From: JAFHCF01 sp048497495
GTDB taxonomy: Bacteria > Pseudomonadota > Alphaproteobacteria > Rhizobiales > Ancalomicrobiaceae
Assembly (NCBI GenBank): GCA_048497495.1
Contig: JAFHCF010000159.1
Coordinates: 1-64,000, forward strand
Length of the DNA: 64,000 nt
Direction of reading: 5' to 3'
Positions 44,314 to 52,521 of the stretch are shown piece after piece. The position numbers and the translations under genes were made by a program. The notes beneath the pieces are model-generated. The model saw only the letters and a list, made by a program, of their open reading frames with translations, searched no databases and had not been told where the DNA came from. How positions within the stretch are numbered: position 1 is the first letter of the stretch; every line of letters starts with the position of its first letter.

Positions 44314-46110
44314 ATGCCCTCGGACGACGTGACGCCCCTCGACCGCGCCTCGTCGAGGACCGCGTCGACCCCGACCGGCACCCGGAGCACGGCGGTGCTG
44401 GCGCGACGCCGCGTCCTCGTGGCGGGGCTGAACGGCGCGCTGTACCTCGCCTTCGCCCTCTGGGCGGCCTCCATCCTGGGGGCGGGCGGCTGGACGGTGA
44501 TCGATGTCCTCCTCCTCGTCTCCTTCCTCGGCATGCTGCCCTGGACGGTGCTGGGCGTCTGGAACGCGGTGATCGGCCTCTATCTGCTCCACGGCGTGAA
44601 GGACCATCTGCGCGAGGTCGCGCCCTTCGCCGCGCTCGACGAGCCCGAGGGCCCGATCGCGCTGAAGACCGCCATCGTCATGACGGTGCGCAACGAGGAC
44701 CCGGCCCGCACCCTCGGACGCCTGAAGCTCATCGAGGCCGAACTCGCGGCGAGCGGGTATGGCGCCGCCTTCGCCTATTTCCTGCTCTCCGACACCGACC
44801 GGGACGACGTGGCGGCGCAGGAAGAGGCCGCCGTCGCGCGCTGGACCCGGGAGGTCGGCGACCGCGCCACCATCGTCTATCGCCGTCGCGACGACCGCAC
44901 CGGCTTCAAGGCCGGAAACCTCCGCGACTTCCTCGTACGGTGGGGCGACGACCACGACCTGATGCTGCCGCTCGACGCCGACAGCCTGATGGACGCCGCG
45001 ACGATCCTGCGGGCCGTGCGCCGCATGCAGGCCCATCCGAGGATCGGCATCCTCCAGACCCTGGTGGTCGGCCTGCCGTCGCGCAGCGCCTTCGCCCGGA
45101 TCTTCCAATTCGGCATGCGCCAGGGCATGCGCACCTATATCAACGGCCAGGCCTGGTGGACCGGCGACTGCGGTCAGTTCTGGGGCCACAACGCGCTGGC
45201 GCGCATCGCGCCCTTCCGTGACGCCTGCCAGGTGCCGGTGCTGCCCGGCTCGCCCCCCTTCGGCGGGCAGATCCTCAGCCACGACCAGATCGAGGCGGCG
45301 CTGATGCGCCGCGCCGGCTTCGAGGTCTTGATCGTGCCGGAGGAATGCGGCTCCTGGGAGGAGAACCCACCGACGCTGCTCGACTACATGGCCCGCAACA
45401 CCCGCTGGTGCCAAGGCAACCTGCAATACGTCAAGCTACTGGGCACCCCGGGGCTCCTGCCGGTGTCGCGCTTTCAGCTGATCTGGGCGATCGCGATGTT
45501 CGTGTCGATCCCCGGCACCACCGCGATGCTGCCGCTCGCCGCCCTCAAGCCCTTCGACGGCGAAGGCCTCGCCGGCTTTCCGGTCGCATCGGCGCTGGCG
45601 CTCCACTTGACCTTTCTCGCCCTCGGGCAGATGCCGAAACTCTGCGGCCTCGCCGACATCTTCCTGACCGAGGGGGGGGCGGCGAGCTATGGCGGCGCCG
45701 GCCGCGTGCTCATCGCCGGCCTGCTCGAGATGGTGCATTCCTGGTTTCTCGGCGCCGCGGATTCCTTCCGCATCACGATCTTCATCATCGGCCTCGTCTT
45801 CGGCCGGTCGATCGGATGGGGCGGGCAGGCTCGCGACGCCCATGGCGTCACCTGGGGAAACGCCGTCGCCGCCCTCTGGCCGCAGACGCTCTTCGGCGTC
45901 GTCGTCCTCGCCACGATGGCGGCGACCTCGCCCGCCTTCGCGGCCTGGTCGCTGCCGCTGACGCTGGGCTACGTCGTCGCCGTCCCCTTCTGCGTCCTCA
46001 CCGCCGACCCCGCCGTCGGCGAGGCGCTGCGAATCCGCCGGCTCTTCGCCGTGCCCGAGGAGTTCGACACGCCGGCGATCGTCGCCGAACTCCAGGAAGG
46101 GCAGGACTGA
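44314..46110 (+). CDS. opgH: Glucan biosynthesis glucosyltransferase OpgH (MdoH)
   Basis: A 598-aa inner-membrane family-2 glycosyltransferase that makes the beta-1,2 backbone of osmoregulated periplasmic glucans from UDP-glucose. Two membrane segments near 30-80 precede the catalytic domain (VMTVRNEDPARTLGRLKLIE, LPLDADSLMDAATILRAVRRM, GHNALARIAPFRDACQVPVL, NTRWCQGNLQY = QxxRW-type motif), and several membrane segments follow. It is shorter than E. coli MdoH, lacking most of the N-terminal extension, as in other alphaproteobacteria. No opgG lies beside it. Divergent from the pterin-type operon. Confidence 0.9.
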   Translation: MPSDDVTPLDRASSRTASTPTGTRSTAVLARRRVLVAGLNGALYLAFALWAASILGAGGWTVIDVLLLVSFLGMLPWTVLGVWNAVIGLYLLHGVKDHLREVAPFAALDEPEGPIALKTAIVMTVRNEDPARTLGRLKLIEAELAASGYGAAFAYFLLSDTDRDDVAAQEEAAVARWTREVGDRATIVYRRRDDRTGFKAGNLRDFLVRWGDDHDLMLPLDADSLMDAATILRAVRRMQAHPRIGILQTLVVGLPSRSAFARIFQFGMRQGMRTYINGQAWWTGDCGQFWGHNALARIAPFRDACQVPVLPGSPPFGGQILSHDQIEAALMRRAGFEVLIVPEECGSWEENPPTLLDYMARNTRWCQGNLQYVKLLGTPGLLPVSRFQLIWAIAMFVSIPGTTAMLPLAALKPFDGEGLAGFPVASALALHLTFLALGQMPKLCGLADIFLTEGGAASYGGAGRVLIAGLLEMVHSWFLGAADSFRITIFIIGLVFGRSIGWGGQARDAHGVTWGNAVAALWPQTLFGVVVLATMAATSPAFAAWSLPLTLGYVVAVPFCVLTADPAVGEALRIRRLFAVPEEFDTPAIVAELQEGQD

Positions 46111-46142
46111 ACCCCGGTTCGTCCTTTCGCGAGAGGCCTCCG

Positions 46143-47420
46143 TCACATCACCAGATTGGGAAGCCAGAGAACCAGCCCCGGGGACAGGGCCAGGATCAGC
46201 ACCACCGCGCAGATCGCCGCGATGAAGGGGATCGATTCCATCACGTATTCCTCGATCGGCGTATCGAGGATCGAGCACACCGTGTACATCGCCACGCCGA
46301 CCGGCGGCGTCATCGAGCCGAGGGTGACGATCGTCATCATCAGGATGCCGAAATGTACCGGATCGACGCCGAGCTTGGTGACGATCGGCACGAAGATCGG
46401 GGTGAGCAGCAACACCAGCACCGTGCTCTCGACGAAGAAGCCGGCGACCAGCAGGAAGAACAGGACCATGCCCACGACGATCAGCGGATTGGAGGTGAGA
46501 CCGAGCATCCACTCGGCCACCACCTGCGGCGCCTGCTCGAAGATCAGGGCGTAGCCGACCATGCCGGACATCAGGATGATCAGCATGATCACGCCGAGAT
46601 CGAGCACGCCCTCGCCGAGCGCCTCGAGTGCCTTCTCGAAGGTCAGTTCCTTGTGCAGGAACACGCCGACGACGACCGCGTAGACCACCGCGAAGGCGCC
46701 GATCTCCGACGGCGTGAAGATGCCGCCGCGAATGCCGACCAGAAGCGCGAGCGGGAACAGCAGCGCCCATTTGGCATCGACCACGGCGCGCCAGATCTCC
46801 GCCCCCGTCGGCTTGGTGGCGCGCGCCTCGCGATAACCGCGCTTGCGGGCGACGACATAGACGACGCCCATCAGCGCCGCCATCATCATCAGGCCGGGGA
46901 TGACGCCGGCGAGGAACAGCCGCCCGATCGAGACGTTGCCGACGAAGCCGTAGAGGATCAGGCCGAGGCTCGGCGGAATGGTCGCGGTGATGAGCGAGCC
47001 GACCGCGATCGAGGCGCAGGTGAAGCCCTTGGAATAGCCGCTCCTGATCATGTTCGGCCCGAGGATGCGCGCCTCCATCGCCGCGTCGGCCACCGCCGAC
47101 CCGGAGACGCCGCCCATCAGGGTCGAGAGCAGGATGCAGACCTGGGCGAGACCGCCCGACATCCACGACACCAGCACGTTGGAACAGTTGATCAGCCGCG
47201 AGGTGATGCCGGTCTTGTTCATCATGTGGCCGGCCAGCACGAAGAACGGCACCGCCAGGAGCGGGAAGCTCTGCGACGCGGTGGCGATCTGCTGCACGCC
47301 GATCGACAGCGGAATCGTGCCGCTGAGCACGAAGAAGGAGAAGCCCGACAGGCCGATGGCGAAGGCGACGGGCATTCCGAGGAACATCAGGACGAAGAAC
47401 AGGCCCCACAGCATCAACAT
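46143..47420 (-). CDS. TRAP transporter large permease (DctM family)
   Basis: A 425-aa inner-membrane protein with about 12 hydrophobic segments. The N-terminal FFVLMFLGMPVAFAIGLSGF, PFFVLAGHMMNKTGITSRLI, STLMGGVSGSAVADAAMEARI and TIPPSLGLILYGFVGNVSIGRLFLAG are DctM signatures. It moves an organic acid or related solute with sodium, working with the DctQ-type and DctP-type proteins upstream in the same operon. The substrate cannot be deduced. It converges on opgH with 32 bases between stops. Confidence 0.94.
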   Translation of the reverse strand: MLMLWGLFFVLMFLGMPVAFAIGLSGFSFFVLSGTIPLSIGVQQIATASQSFPLLAVPFFVLAGHMMNKTGITSRLINCSNVLVSWMSGGLAQVCILLSTLMGGVSGSAVADAAMEARILGPNMIRSGYSKGFTCASIAVGSLITATIPPSLGLILYGFVGNVSIGRLFLAGVIPGLMMMAALMGVVYVVARKRGYREARATKPTGAEIWRAVVDAKWALLFPLALLVGIRGGIFTPSEIGAFAVVYAVVVGVFLHKELTFEKALEALGEGVLDLGVIMLIILMSGMVGYALIFEQAPQVVAEWMLGLTSNPLIVVGMVLFFLLVAGFFVESTVLVLLLTPIFVPIVTKLGVDPVHFGILMMTIVTLGSMTPPVGVAMYTVCSILDTPIEEYVMESIPFIAAICAVVLILALSPGLVLWLPNLVM

Positions 47421-47426
47421 CGGCGT

Positions 47427-47933
47427 TCACCCCAATTGGCTGTCGGTGCGGTCCGCCGCCCGTTCCGCGTAGAAGACGAGGCCGCGTCCGCGCCAGGCGC
47501 CGACGATGTGACCGACGAGGGTGATCGCCAGCATCGCCGCGCCGATCGGCACGGCGGCGGTGACCCAGGCGTAGGAGATGCCGCTGTCGCCGTAGACCCG
47601 CTGCCAGTTGAGCAGGGTCAGCCGTCCGCCGGAGATCATCAGGGCGACCAGGAAGGCGAGCGCCAGAAGGCCGAGCGCCAGGTCGATCCAATGGCGCAGG
47701 AAGAGTGGCAGCCGGCGCACGAAGAGATCGACGCCGATGTGGGTCTTCAACCGCAGCGCCCGATTGGCGCCGAGGAAGCAGACCCAGATGAAGAGCAGTT
47801 GCGCGACGTCGACCGACCAGATCAACGGATAGCCGAAGGACCGACCGACCGCGGCGACGAAGACCAGGACGACGATCACCGCCAGCAGGAATTTGGCGGC
47901 ATGGAGTTCGAGACGAGCGATGTGTTGGGACAT
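47427..47933 (-). CDS. TRAP transporter small permease (DctQ family)
   Basis: A 168-aa protein with four membrane segments. The block GYPLIWSVDVAQLLFIWVCFLGANRALRLKTHIGVDLFVRRL shows the DctQ pattern (W.eE/DvaR...W..FlGa...r...Hi.vd). It connects the binding protein to the large permease. It ends 6 bases before dctM-type gene starts. Conservation is low in the family, but position and pattern are convincing. Confidence 0.92.
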   Translation of the reverse strand: MSQHIARLELHAAKFLLAVIVVLVFVAAVGRSFGYPLIWSVDVAQLLFIWVCFLGANRALRLKTHIGVDLFVRRLPLFLRHWIDLALGLLALAFLVALMISGGRLTLLNWQRVYGDSGISYAWVTAAVPIGAAMLAITLVGHIVGAWRGRGLVFYAERAADRTDSQLG

Positions 47934-48087
47934 GACGACACCACGCGGGCTGTGAGGGCCTCGGGGCCGACGTCGCGAGGCCCGAGGGACGCCCTCGGCG
48001 GCGACGTCGAAGGAGCGTGAGCCGGCCGCTCGCGCCGATCGATTCTCGATCCGACGGGAGCGGCCTGCGACACGGGCCGCGGGTGGA

Positions 48088-49083
48088 TTACTTCAGGTAC
48101 TTCTCGACCTCGAGCCGAAGCTCACCGTAGCCGAGCTTGTCGTAGACGCCCTTGGTCGCCGCGATGAACGGCGCCTTGTCGACTTCCGAGACGGTCATGC
48201 CGTTCTTGCGCATCGTCTCCTCGGAACTCATCAGCGAGTCCTCGGTCAGCTTCGAGGCATAGTCGCCCGCCGCCAGCGATTCCTCACGCAGGATCTTCTG
48301 CAGCTCCGGCGAGAGCCCGTCGAACCAGGCGGCGCTGGTGACGATGCCGGTGATCAGGTTGATGTGACCGGTCTTGGTCACGTATTTGGCGACCTCGTAG
48401 AGCTTGGAGCCGACGATCGCCGGATCCTGCGCCTCGACCGCGTCGATCACCTTCTGCTGCATCGCCGGGTAGACCTCGCCCCAGGCCATCGGCGTCGGGG
48501 TGGCGCCCATGCCGCGGATCGTCTCCATCCACACCGGCGCGCCGGGCGTGCGCATGCGCACACCGGCGAGATCGGCGGGGACCTTCACCGGCTTGTTGGT
48601 GACGAGATGACGCTCGCCCTGCCACCAGTTGAAGGAGAGGATCTGATGGCCGGAGGTGGTGCGCAGCTTCTGGACCCAGGTCTCGAATACCGGCGAGGTG
48701 ACGATCTTGCGGACGCCCTTGAAGCCGTCGGCGAGGAACGGCGCGCCGAGAATGCCGAATTCCTTGACGAAGACGGCCATGCGGCCGCCGTCGACGACGA
48801 CGGCGACATTGGCGCCGGCGCGCGCCTGCTCGAGCACGTCCTCGTCCTTGCCGAGCTGTGAGCCGGGGAAGATGCGGATCTCGAGTTCGCCCTTGGAGCG
48901 CTCGGCGACCCGGTCGCGCATGTGCTCGAGACCCTTGTAGATCGGATCCGTCTGGGTGAGCGCGGTGTTGATGTTGAGCTGGGTCTTCGCCGCCGCGAGC
49001 CCGGTCGCCGATACCGAGACGCTCAAGAAGACCGCCAGGCCGGTGACCGCCGAACCGAGGATGGAGAATGACGTATGACTCAT
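48088..49083 (-). CDS. TRAP transporter substrate-binding protein (DctP family)
   Basis: A 331-aa periplasmic protein with a signal peptide ending near residue 32 (SATGLAAA). DctP motifs include FPGSQLGKDEDVLEQARAG, LAGVRMRTPGAPVWMETIRGMGATPTPMAWGEVYPAMQ, with the carboxylate-binding Arg, and QKVIDAVEAQDPAIVGSKLYEVAKY. It delivers an organic acid-type solute to the DctQM permease; a 154-base gap separates it from dctQ. GGGAGGG precedes the ATG. A GntR gene faces it, with a perfect palindrome between them, so control by that regulator is likely. Confidence 0.93.
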   Translation of the reverse strand: MSHTSFSILGSAVTGLAVFLSVSVSATGLAAAKTQLNINTALTQTDPIYKGLEHMRDRVAERSKGELEIRIFPGSQLGKDEDVLEQARAGANVAVVVDGGRMAVFVKEFGILGAPFLADGFKGVRKIVTSPVFETWVQKLRTTSGHQILSFNWWQGERHLVTNKPVKVPADLAGVRMRTPGAPVWMETIRGMGATPTPMAWGEVYPAMQQKVIDAVEAQDPAIVGSKLYEVAKYVTKTGHINLITGIVTSAAWFDGLSPELQKILREESLAAGDYASKLTEDSLMSSEETMRKNGMTVSEVDKAPFIAATKGVYDKLGYGELRLEVEKYLK

Positions 49084-49127
49084 CTGTCTGGCCCTCCCTG
49101 AGGCTCTTTATGAGGCGTAGTACCTTG

Positions 49128-49145
49128 CGGTATGGCACCATACCG
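49128..49145. promoter_or_regulatory. Candidate GntR operator
   Basis: CGGTATGGCACCATACCG is a perfect 8+8 inverted repeat with a two-base centre, placed between the divergent TRAP and gntR starts (39 bases before gntR). FadR-type GntR proteins bind sites of this kind. Confidence 0.7.
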
Positions 49146-49183
49146 GTAAGCTACATCCAAGGAAGCAGAGAACGCAAGCCGCC

Positions 49184-49906
49184 ATGTCGACCATTCCCGA
49201 GTTCAATCCCGCCCTCCCGATCGTGCCCCAACTCATCCAGGTGCTGCGCCAGTCGATCGTCGAGATGCGGTTGAAGCCCGGCGAGGCCATGTCCGAGAAG
49301 GAAGTGGCCGCGCACTACGGCGTCAGCCGCCAACCGGTTCGCGAGGCCTTCATCAAGCTGTCGGAGGCGGGGCTTCTGCAGGTCTTGCCGAGTCGAGGCA
49401 CGTTCATCGTCAAGATCTCGGTCCGCGACGTCCTCAATGCCCGCTTCGTGCGCGAGGCGATCGAATGCGCGTTGGTGAAGACGGCGGCGGTTCTGGTCAC
49501 GCCGCGAGACCTCGAGAGGCTCGACCGCTTGATCGCCGAGCAGATCGAGGCGGCGGGATCGTCCGATCCCGGGCGTTTCTACGACCTCGACGAGGCGTTC
49601 CACCGCACCATCGCCGAATGCTGCGAATGCGAGCCGGCGCTGCGCGTCATCGAGAGCGCCCGGGCGCAGATGGATCGCGTGCGGTTCCTGAGCCTGCCCG
49701 AGGCGACGCCGATCTCGGTCCTCATCGCCCAGCATCGCGCCATCGTCGAGGGGATGCGGCGGCACTCGGGCGAGATGGCCGAAGAGGCGATGCGGCTCCA
49801 CATGCGTGAAATCCTGAGCGCGCTGCCGAGGCTCGCGCAACAGTTCCCCGACATGTTCGACCCGACCGACGCCCCCGCCCACGCCCGCCTCGTCGAGGAC
49901 CACTGA
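49184..49906 (+). CDS. GntR-family regulator (FadR/FCD subfamily)
   Basis: A 240-aa regulator with an N-terminal winged helix (MSEKEVAAHYGVSRQPVREAFIKLSEAGLLQVLPSRGTFI) and a C-terminal FCD domain (RFVREAIECALVKTAA, DLDEAFHRTIAECCE, ISVLIAQHRAIVEGM), whose histidines usually bind a metal and an organic acid ligand. It is divergent from the TRAP operon and likely represses it until its ligand, probably the transported acid, is present. A hairpin lies after the gene. Confidence 0.92.
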   Translation: MSTIPEFNPALPIVPQLIQVLRQSIVEMRLKPGEAMSEKEVAAHYGVSRQPVREAFIKLSEAGLLQVLPSRGTFIVKISVRDVLNARFVREAIECALVKTAAVLVTPRDLERLDRLIAEQIEAAGSSDPGRFYDLDEAFHRTIAECCECEPALRVIESARAQMDRVRFLSLPEATPISVLIAQHRAIVEGMRRHSGEMAEEAMRLHMREILSALPRLAQQFPDMFDPTDAPAHARLVEDH

Positions 49907-49976
49907 CCCCGATCACCCGCCGCGCCGACCCGAACGCCGGAACGCCACCTCGAAACACGATCGCCGTCGGGGAGAA

Positions 49977-49999
49977 TTGGTGGAGCTGAGGACCACCAA
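49977..49999 (+). terminator. Hairpin after gntR
   Basis: TTGGTGG and CCACCAA pair across a nine-base loop, 70 bases after the gntR stop. There is no T run. It marks the approximate left border of the mobile element. Confidence 0.4.
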
Positions 50000-50109
50000 A
50001 CTATCGTCCGAAGCTGTTCCCATCAATCCAAAAATCCCCTTATTTTCTGCCGTTTTTCGTGGTCCCCCGTCTATCCCCGTTCACAACCATCCGCTATTAT
50101 CCACGAATT

Positions 50110-50131
50110 GATGATGGGTGGGATGATGGGT
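50110..50131 (+). repeat. Doubled ATGATGGG motif, copy B
   Basis: Two ATGATGGG units just before the integrase start, matching the stretch at 1164-1185 at 20 of 22 positions. Possible integrase arm-type binding site. Confidence 0.4.
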
Positions 50132-50148
50132 GAAGGGGAGACGGCGCG

Positions 50149-51378
50149 ATGCCGAAAGTGGTCGCCAAGCTCAACGATCGACAGGTGAAGGCCATCAAGG
50201 CCGATGGGCTCCACGCCTGCGGCGAAGGGCTCTATCTCCAAATCAAGGGCTCGGCGCGCGGCTGGATCTTCCGCTATCAGACGGCAGGCAAGCGCCGCGA
50301 CATGGGCTTGGGCTCGGCTTCCGAAGTCGGCCTCAAGGAAGCCCGCGAAGCCATCGACGAGGCGAAGCGCGCCATTCGCGCCGGCCTTGATCCCGTCGAC
50401 GCCCGCCGAGCCGAACGCCAGACGATCCCGACCTTCGGGAAATTCGCCGACGATCTCGTCGAGACCCTGGAAAAGGGCTTCCGCAACGACAAGCATCGGT
50501 ATCAATGGAAGCAGACGCTCGGCGACGCCTATTGCGCGGCAATCCGGGGGAAGCTCGTCTCCGACATCACCACCGCCGACGTGCTCGAAGTGCTCAAACC
50601 CGTCTGGCAAACGAAACAGGAAACCGCCTCGCGCCTTCGCGGTCGGATCGAGAAGGTATTGGACGCGGCCAAGGCGTGCGGCTTCCGTTCGGGCGAGAAT
50701 CCGGCGGCATGGCGCGGACACCTCGCGAACCTTCTCCCCAAACGCCAGAAGCTCGCACGCGGGCATCAACCGGCCCTGCCCTACGATGGCGTTCCGGCAC
50801 TTGTCGCCCGTCTCAGGGCACGCGATGCGGTCGCGGCGCGTGCGCTCGAATTCCTCATTCTCACGGCGACGCGGGCAGGCGAGGTCTTCGGCGCGACATG
50901 GGGCGAGTTCGACACCGCCGCCGAGGTGTGGACCATCCCCGCGAACCGTATGAAAGCGGGCAAGGAACACCGCGTCCCCCTGACGACGCGCGCCCTGGCG
51001 ATCGTCGCTGAGATGGCCGCGCTTCGGACGAAGGGCAACGATACCGCCACCTTCGTGTTCCCTGGCGGGCGGGCCGGTCGCCCCCTCTCGAATATGGCGT
51101 TCAAGCAATTGCTCGTCCGCATGGGCGAGACGGGCTTCGTCCCGCACGGTTTCCGCTCGTCGTTCCGCGACTGGTGCGGCGAATGCACACCGTTCCCGCG
51201 CGAGGTCGCGGAAGCCGCTCTCGCGCACATGGTCGGCGACGAGGTGGAACGAGCCTACCGGCGCGGCGATGCGTTGGAGAAGCGCCGGAAGCTCATGGAC
51301 GCATGGGCCGGTTTCATCGAACCCAAGGCGGCGAACGTCGTGACGCTCAAGCCGCTACGGAAAACTCCGGTCTCGTGA
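50149..51378 (+). CDS. Tyrosine recombinase/phage-type integrase
   Basis: A 409-aa integrase of the P4/CP4-57-like group: an N-terminal arm-binding DUF4102-like domain (GLYLQIKGSARGWIFRYQTAGKRRDMGLG), a core-binding SAM-like domain and a catalytic domain with Arg in ILTATRAGEVFGATWGEFD, the HGFR box (HGFRSSFRDW) and a late His with Tyr (LAHMVGDEVERAYRRGD). It should integrate and excise the element that extends to the right. AGGGGAG precedes the ATG. No tRNA is seen at its left, so the attachment site is not identified. Intact catalytic residues suggest activity. Confidence 0.95.
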   Translation: MPKVVAKLNDRQVKAIKADGLHACGEGLYLQIKGSARGWIFRYQTAGKRRDMGLGSASEVGLKEAREAIDEAKRAIRAGLDPVDARRAERQTIPTFGKFADDLVETLEKGFRNDKHRYQWKQTLGDAYCAAIRGKLVSDITTADVLEVLKPVWQTKQETASRLRGRIEKVLDAAKACGFRSGENPAAWRGHLANLLPKRQKLARGHQPALPYDGVPALVARLRARDAVAARALEFLILTATRAGEVFGATWGEFDTAAEVWTIPANRMKAGKEHRVPLTTRALAIVAEMAALRTKGNDTATFVFPGGRAGRPLSNMAFKQLLVRMGETGFVPHGFRSSFRDWCGECTPFPREVAEAALAHMVGDEVERAYRRGDALEKRRKLMDAWAGFIEPKAANVVTLKPLRKTPVS

Positions 51379-51394
51379 CCGGGACTGCTGGTCG

Positions 51395-51422
51395 AAGGCG
51401 GTGGTTTCGAGGCCACCGCCTT
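51395..51422 (+). terminator. Terminator after the integrase
   Basis: A ten-base-pair stem (AAGGCGGTGG / CCACCGCCTT) with an eight-base loop follows the stop by 16 bases and is followed by TCCC. A similar hairpin follows the integrase remnant at 55677-55700. Confidence 0.7.
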
Positions 51423-51503
51423 TCCCTCCGAAACCGCTCACGAATGTCCATCGGCGTCCGATGTCGTCCGAAAAGCCTTCAACCAATATGCCGAGTGTGA
51501 TAT

Positions 51504-51830
51504 ATGGATCGCTGGACCATAGAGGTGACGATCGAAGCGCAGGCCGAATTGGCCGCTTGGCCGGTCGAGCTTCGCGCGTCACTGGCTCGGATCGTGGAGC
51601 GCGTCGAGCAAGTCGGCCTCGAACGGTTGGGCGAGCCCTTCGTGAAGCATCTCGAAGGCAAGCTCTGGGAAATGCGACCCTCGGGCCGGCGGATCGAAGG
51701 GCGGGCGCTCTACGTGACCGCGACCGGTCGACGAGTTGTGATCCTGCTGGCGTTCGAGAAGAAGACGCAGAAGACGCCCCGCCGGTTCATCGAACGAGCC
51801 TTGGACAGAGCGAAGGACGTGAAGCCGTGA
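51504..51830 (+). CDS. RelE/HigB-family toxin (Gp49-like)
   Basis: A 108-aa protein of the phage-derived Gp49/HigB group: LARIVERVEQVGLERLGEPFVKHLEGKLWEMRP, then GRALYVTATGRRVVILLAFEKKTQKTP. Toxins of this type cut mRNA at the ribosome. The C-terminal KKTQKTPRRFIERA is a signature of the pair. It overlaps the antitoxin gene by four bases (GTGA), toxin first, the HigBA order. It comes just after the integrase and may stabilise the element. Confidence 0.88.
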   Translation: MDRWTIEVTIEAQAELAAWPVELRASLARIVERVEQVGLERLGEPFVKHLEGKLWEMRPSGRRIEGRALYVTATGRRVVILLAFEKKTQKTPRRFIERALDRAKDVKP

Positions 51831-52117
51831 CCGAAATCGTTCCCTTCTCGAAGCTTTCCGACGAATGGAAGAAGGACGCCGCCTTCGTCGCCGAATACGA
51901 GCGCATCGGCCCCGACATGGATCTCGCCTTCGCGCTCTCCGAGGCGCGCCGGGAAGTCGGCCTCACACAGACCGAGGTGGCACGGCGCATGGGAACCTCT
52001 CAGGCGGCCGTGGCGCGCATGGAAGGCGGCAAGGTCAAGCCGACATGGGAGACCGTGGAGCGCTACGCCCGCGCCCTCGGACGGCGGGCGGTGGTGGCGC
52101 TGGTGGCTGCGGAGTGA
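51827..52117 (+). CDS. Xre-family antitoxin (HigA-like)
   Basis: A 96-aa DNA-binding antitoxin with a helix-turn-helix LTQTEVARRMGTSQAAVARMEGGKVKPTWETVERYARALG at the C-terminal half. It should neutralise the upstream toxin and repress the pair. The GTG at 51827 overlaps the toxin stop, which decided the start. Its stop is two bases before a truncated antitoxin-like gene. Confidence 0.88.
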   Translation: MTEIVPFSKLSDEWKKDAAFVAEYERIGPDMDLAFALSEARREVGLTQTEVARRMGTSQAAVARMEGGKVKPTWETVERYARALGRRAVVALVAAE

Positions 52118-52119
52118 TC

Positions 52120-52521
52120 ATGAGCAAGTTCGGCAAGGAAATGATCGAAAGCGCGGGGGAAGCCCTGGCCATGGCGGGCGGCGGTTCCGAGCGTGCTCGC
52201 CTCGCACCCTTCGATGCCGCCGACTATCTCGACAGCGACGAGACCGCCGCCGAATACCTCGCCGTGAGCATCGAAGACGGCGATCCGGCAGTGGTTGCGA
52301 ACGCGGTTCGGACCATCATGCGAGCACGCGGCGAGGCGATGACCGACGTTCTCGACCGGCTAATCGTCATCGCCGAGGATCGGCATGCTGCCGGGGAACG
52401 CGCTCGCCAAGTCGAGCGTGACCACTCGGGGTCAGCCGGCCATCAGGCGACGGCCTCGGCCTTTGGACCTTGCTCGGCAAGGATTCGCATGACATCCGCT
52501 GCCGGCTTGGGCCGACTGTAA
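52120..52521 (+). pseudogene. Truncated antitoxin-like chimera
   Basis: The frame begins MSKFGKEMIESAGEALAMAG, like the start of a HigA-type antitoxin, and continues with LAPFDAADYLDSDETAAEYL, which matches the N-terminus of the HI1420-type antidote at 60801. After about residue 75 similarity to antitoxins ends and the frame runs on into the 3' end of the convergent c-di-GMP gene, so the helix-turn-helix is missing. A related fusion begins at 61103. It is probably a recombination scar; the last 79 bases overlap the neighbour. Confidence 0.6.

Noticed and set aside
49978..49987. TGGTGGAGCT as a fragment of a tRNA-Ala 3' end (attachment core)
   Set aside because: Only ten bases match and they form part of a hairpin; no second copy was seen in the window.
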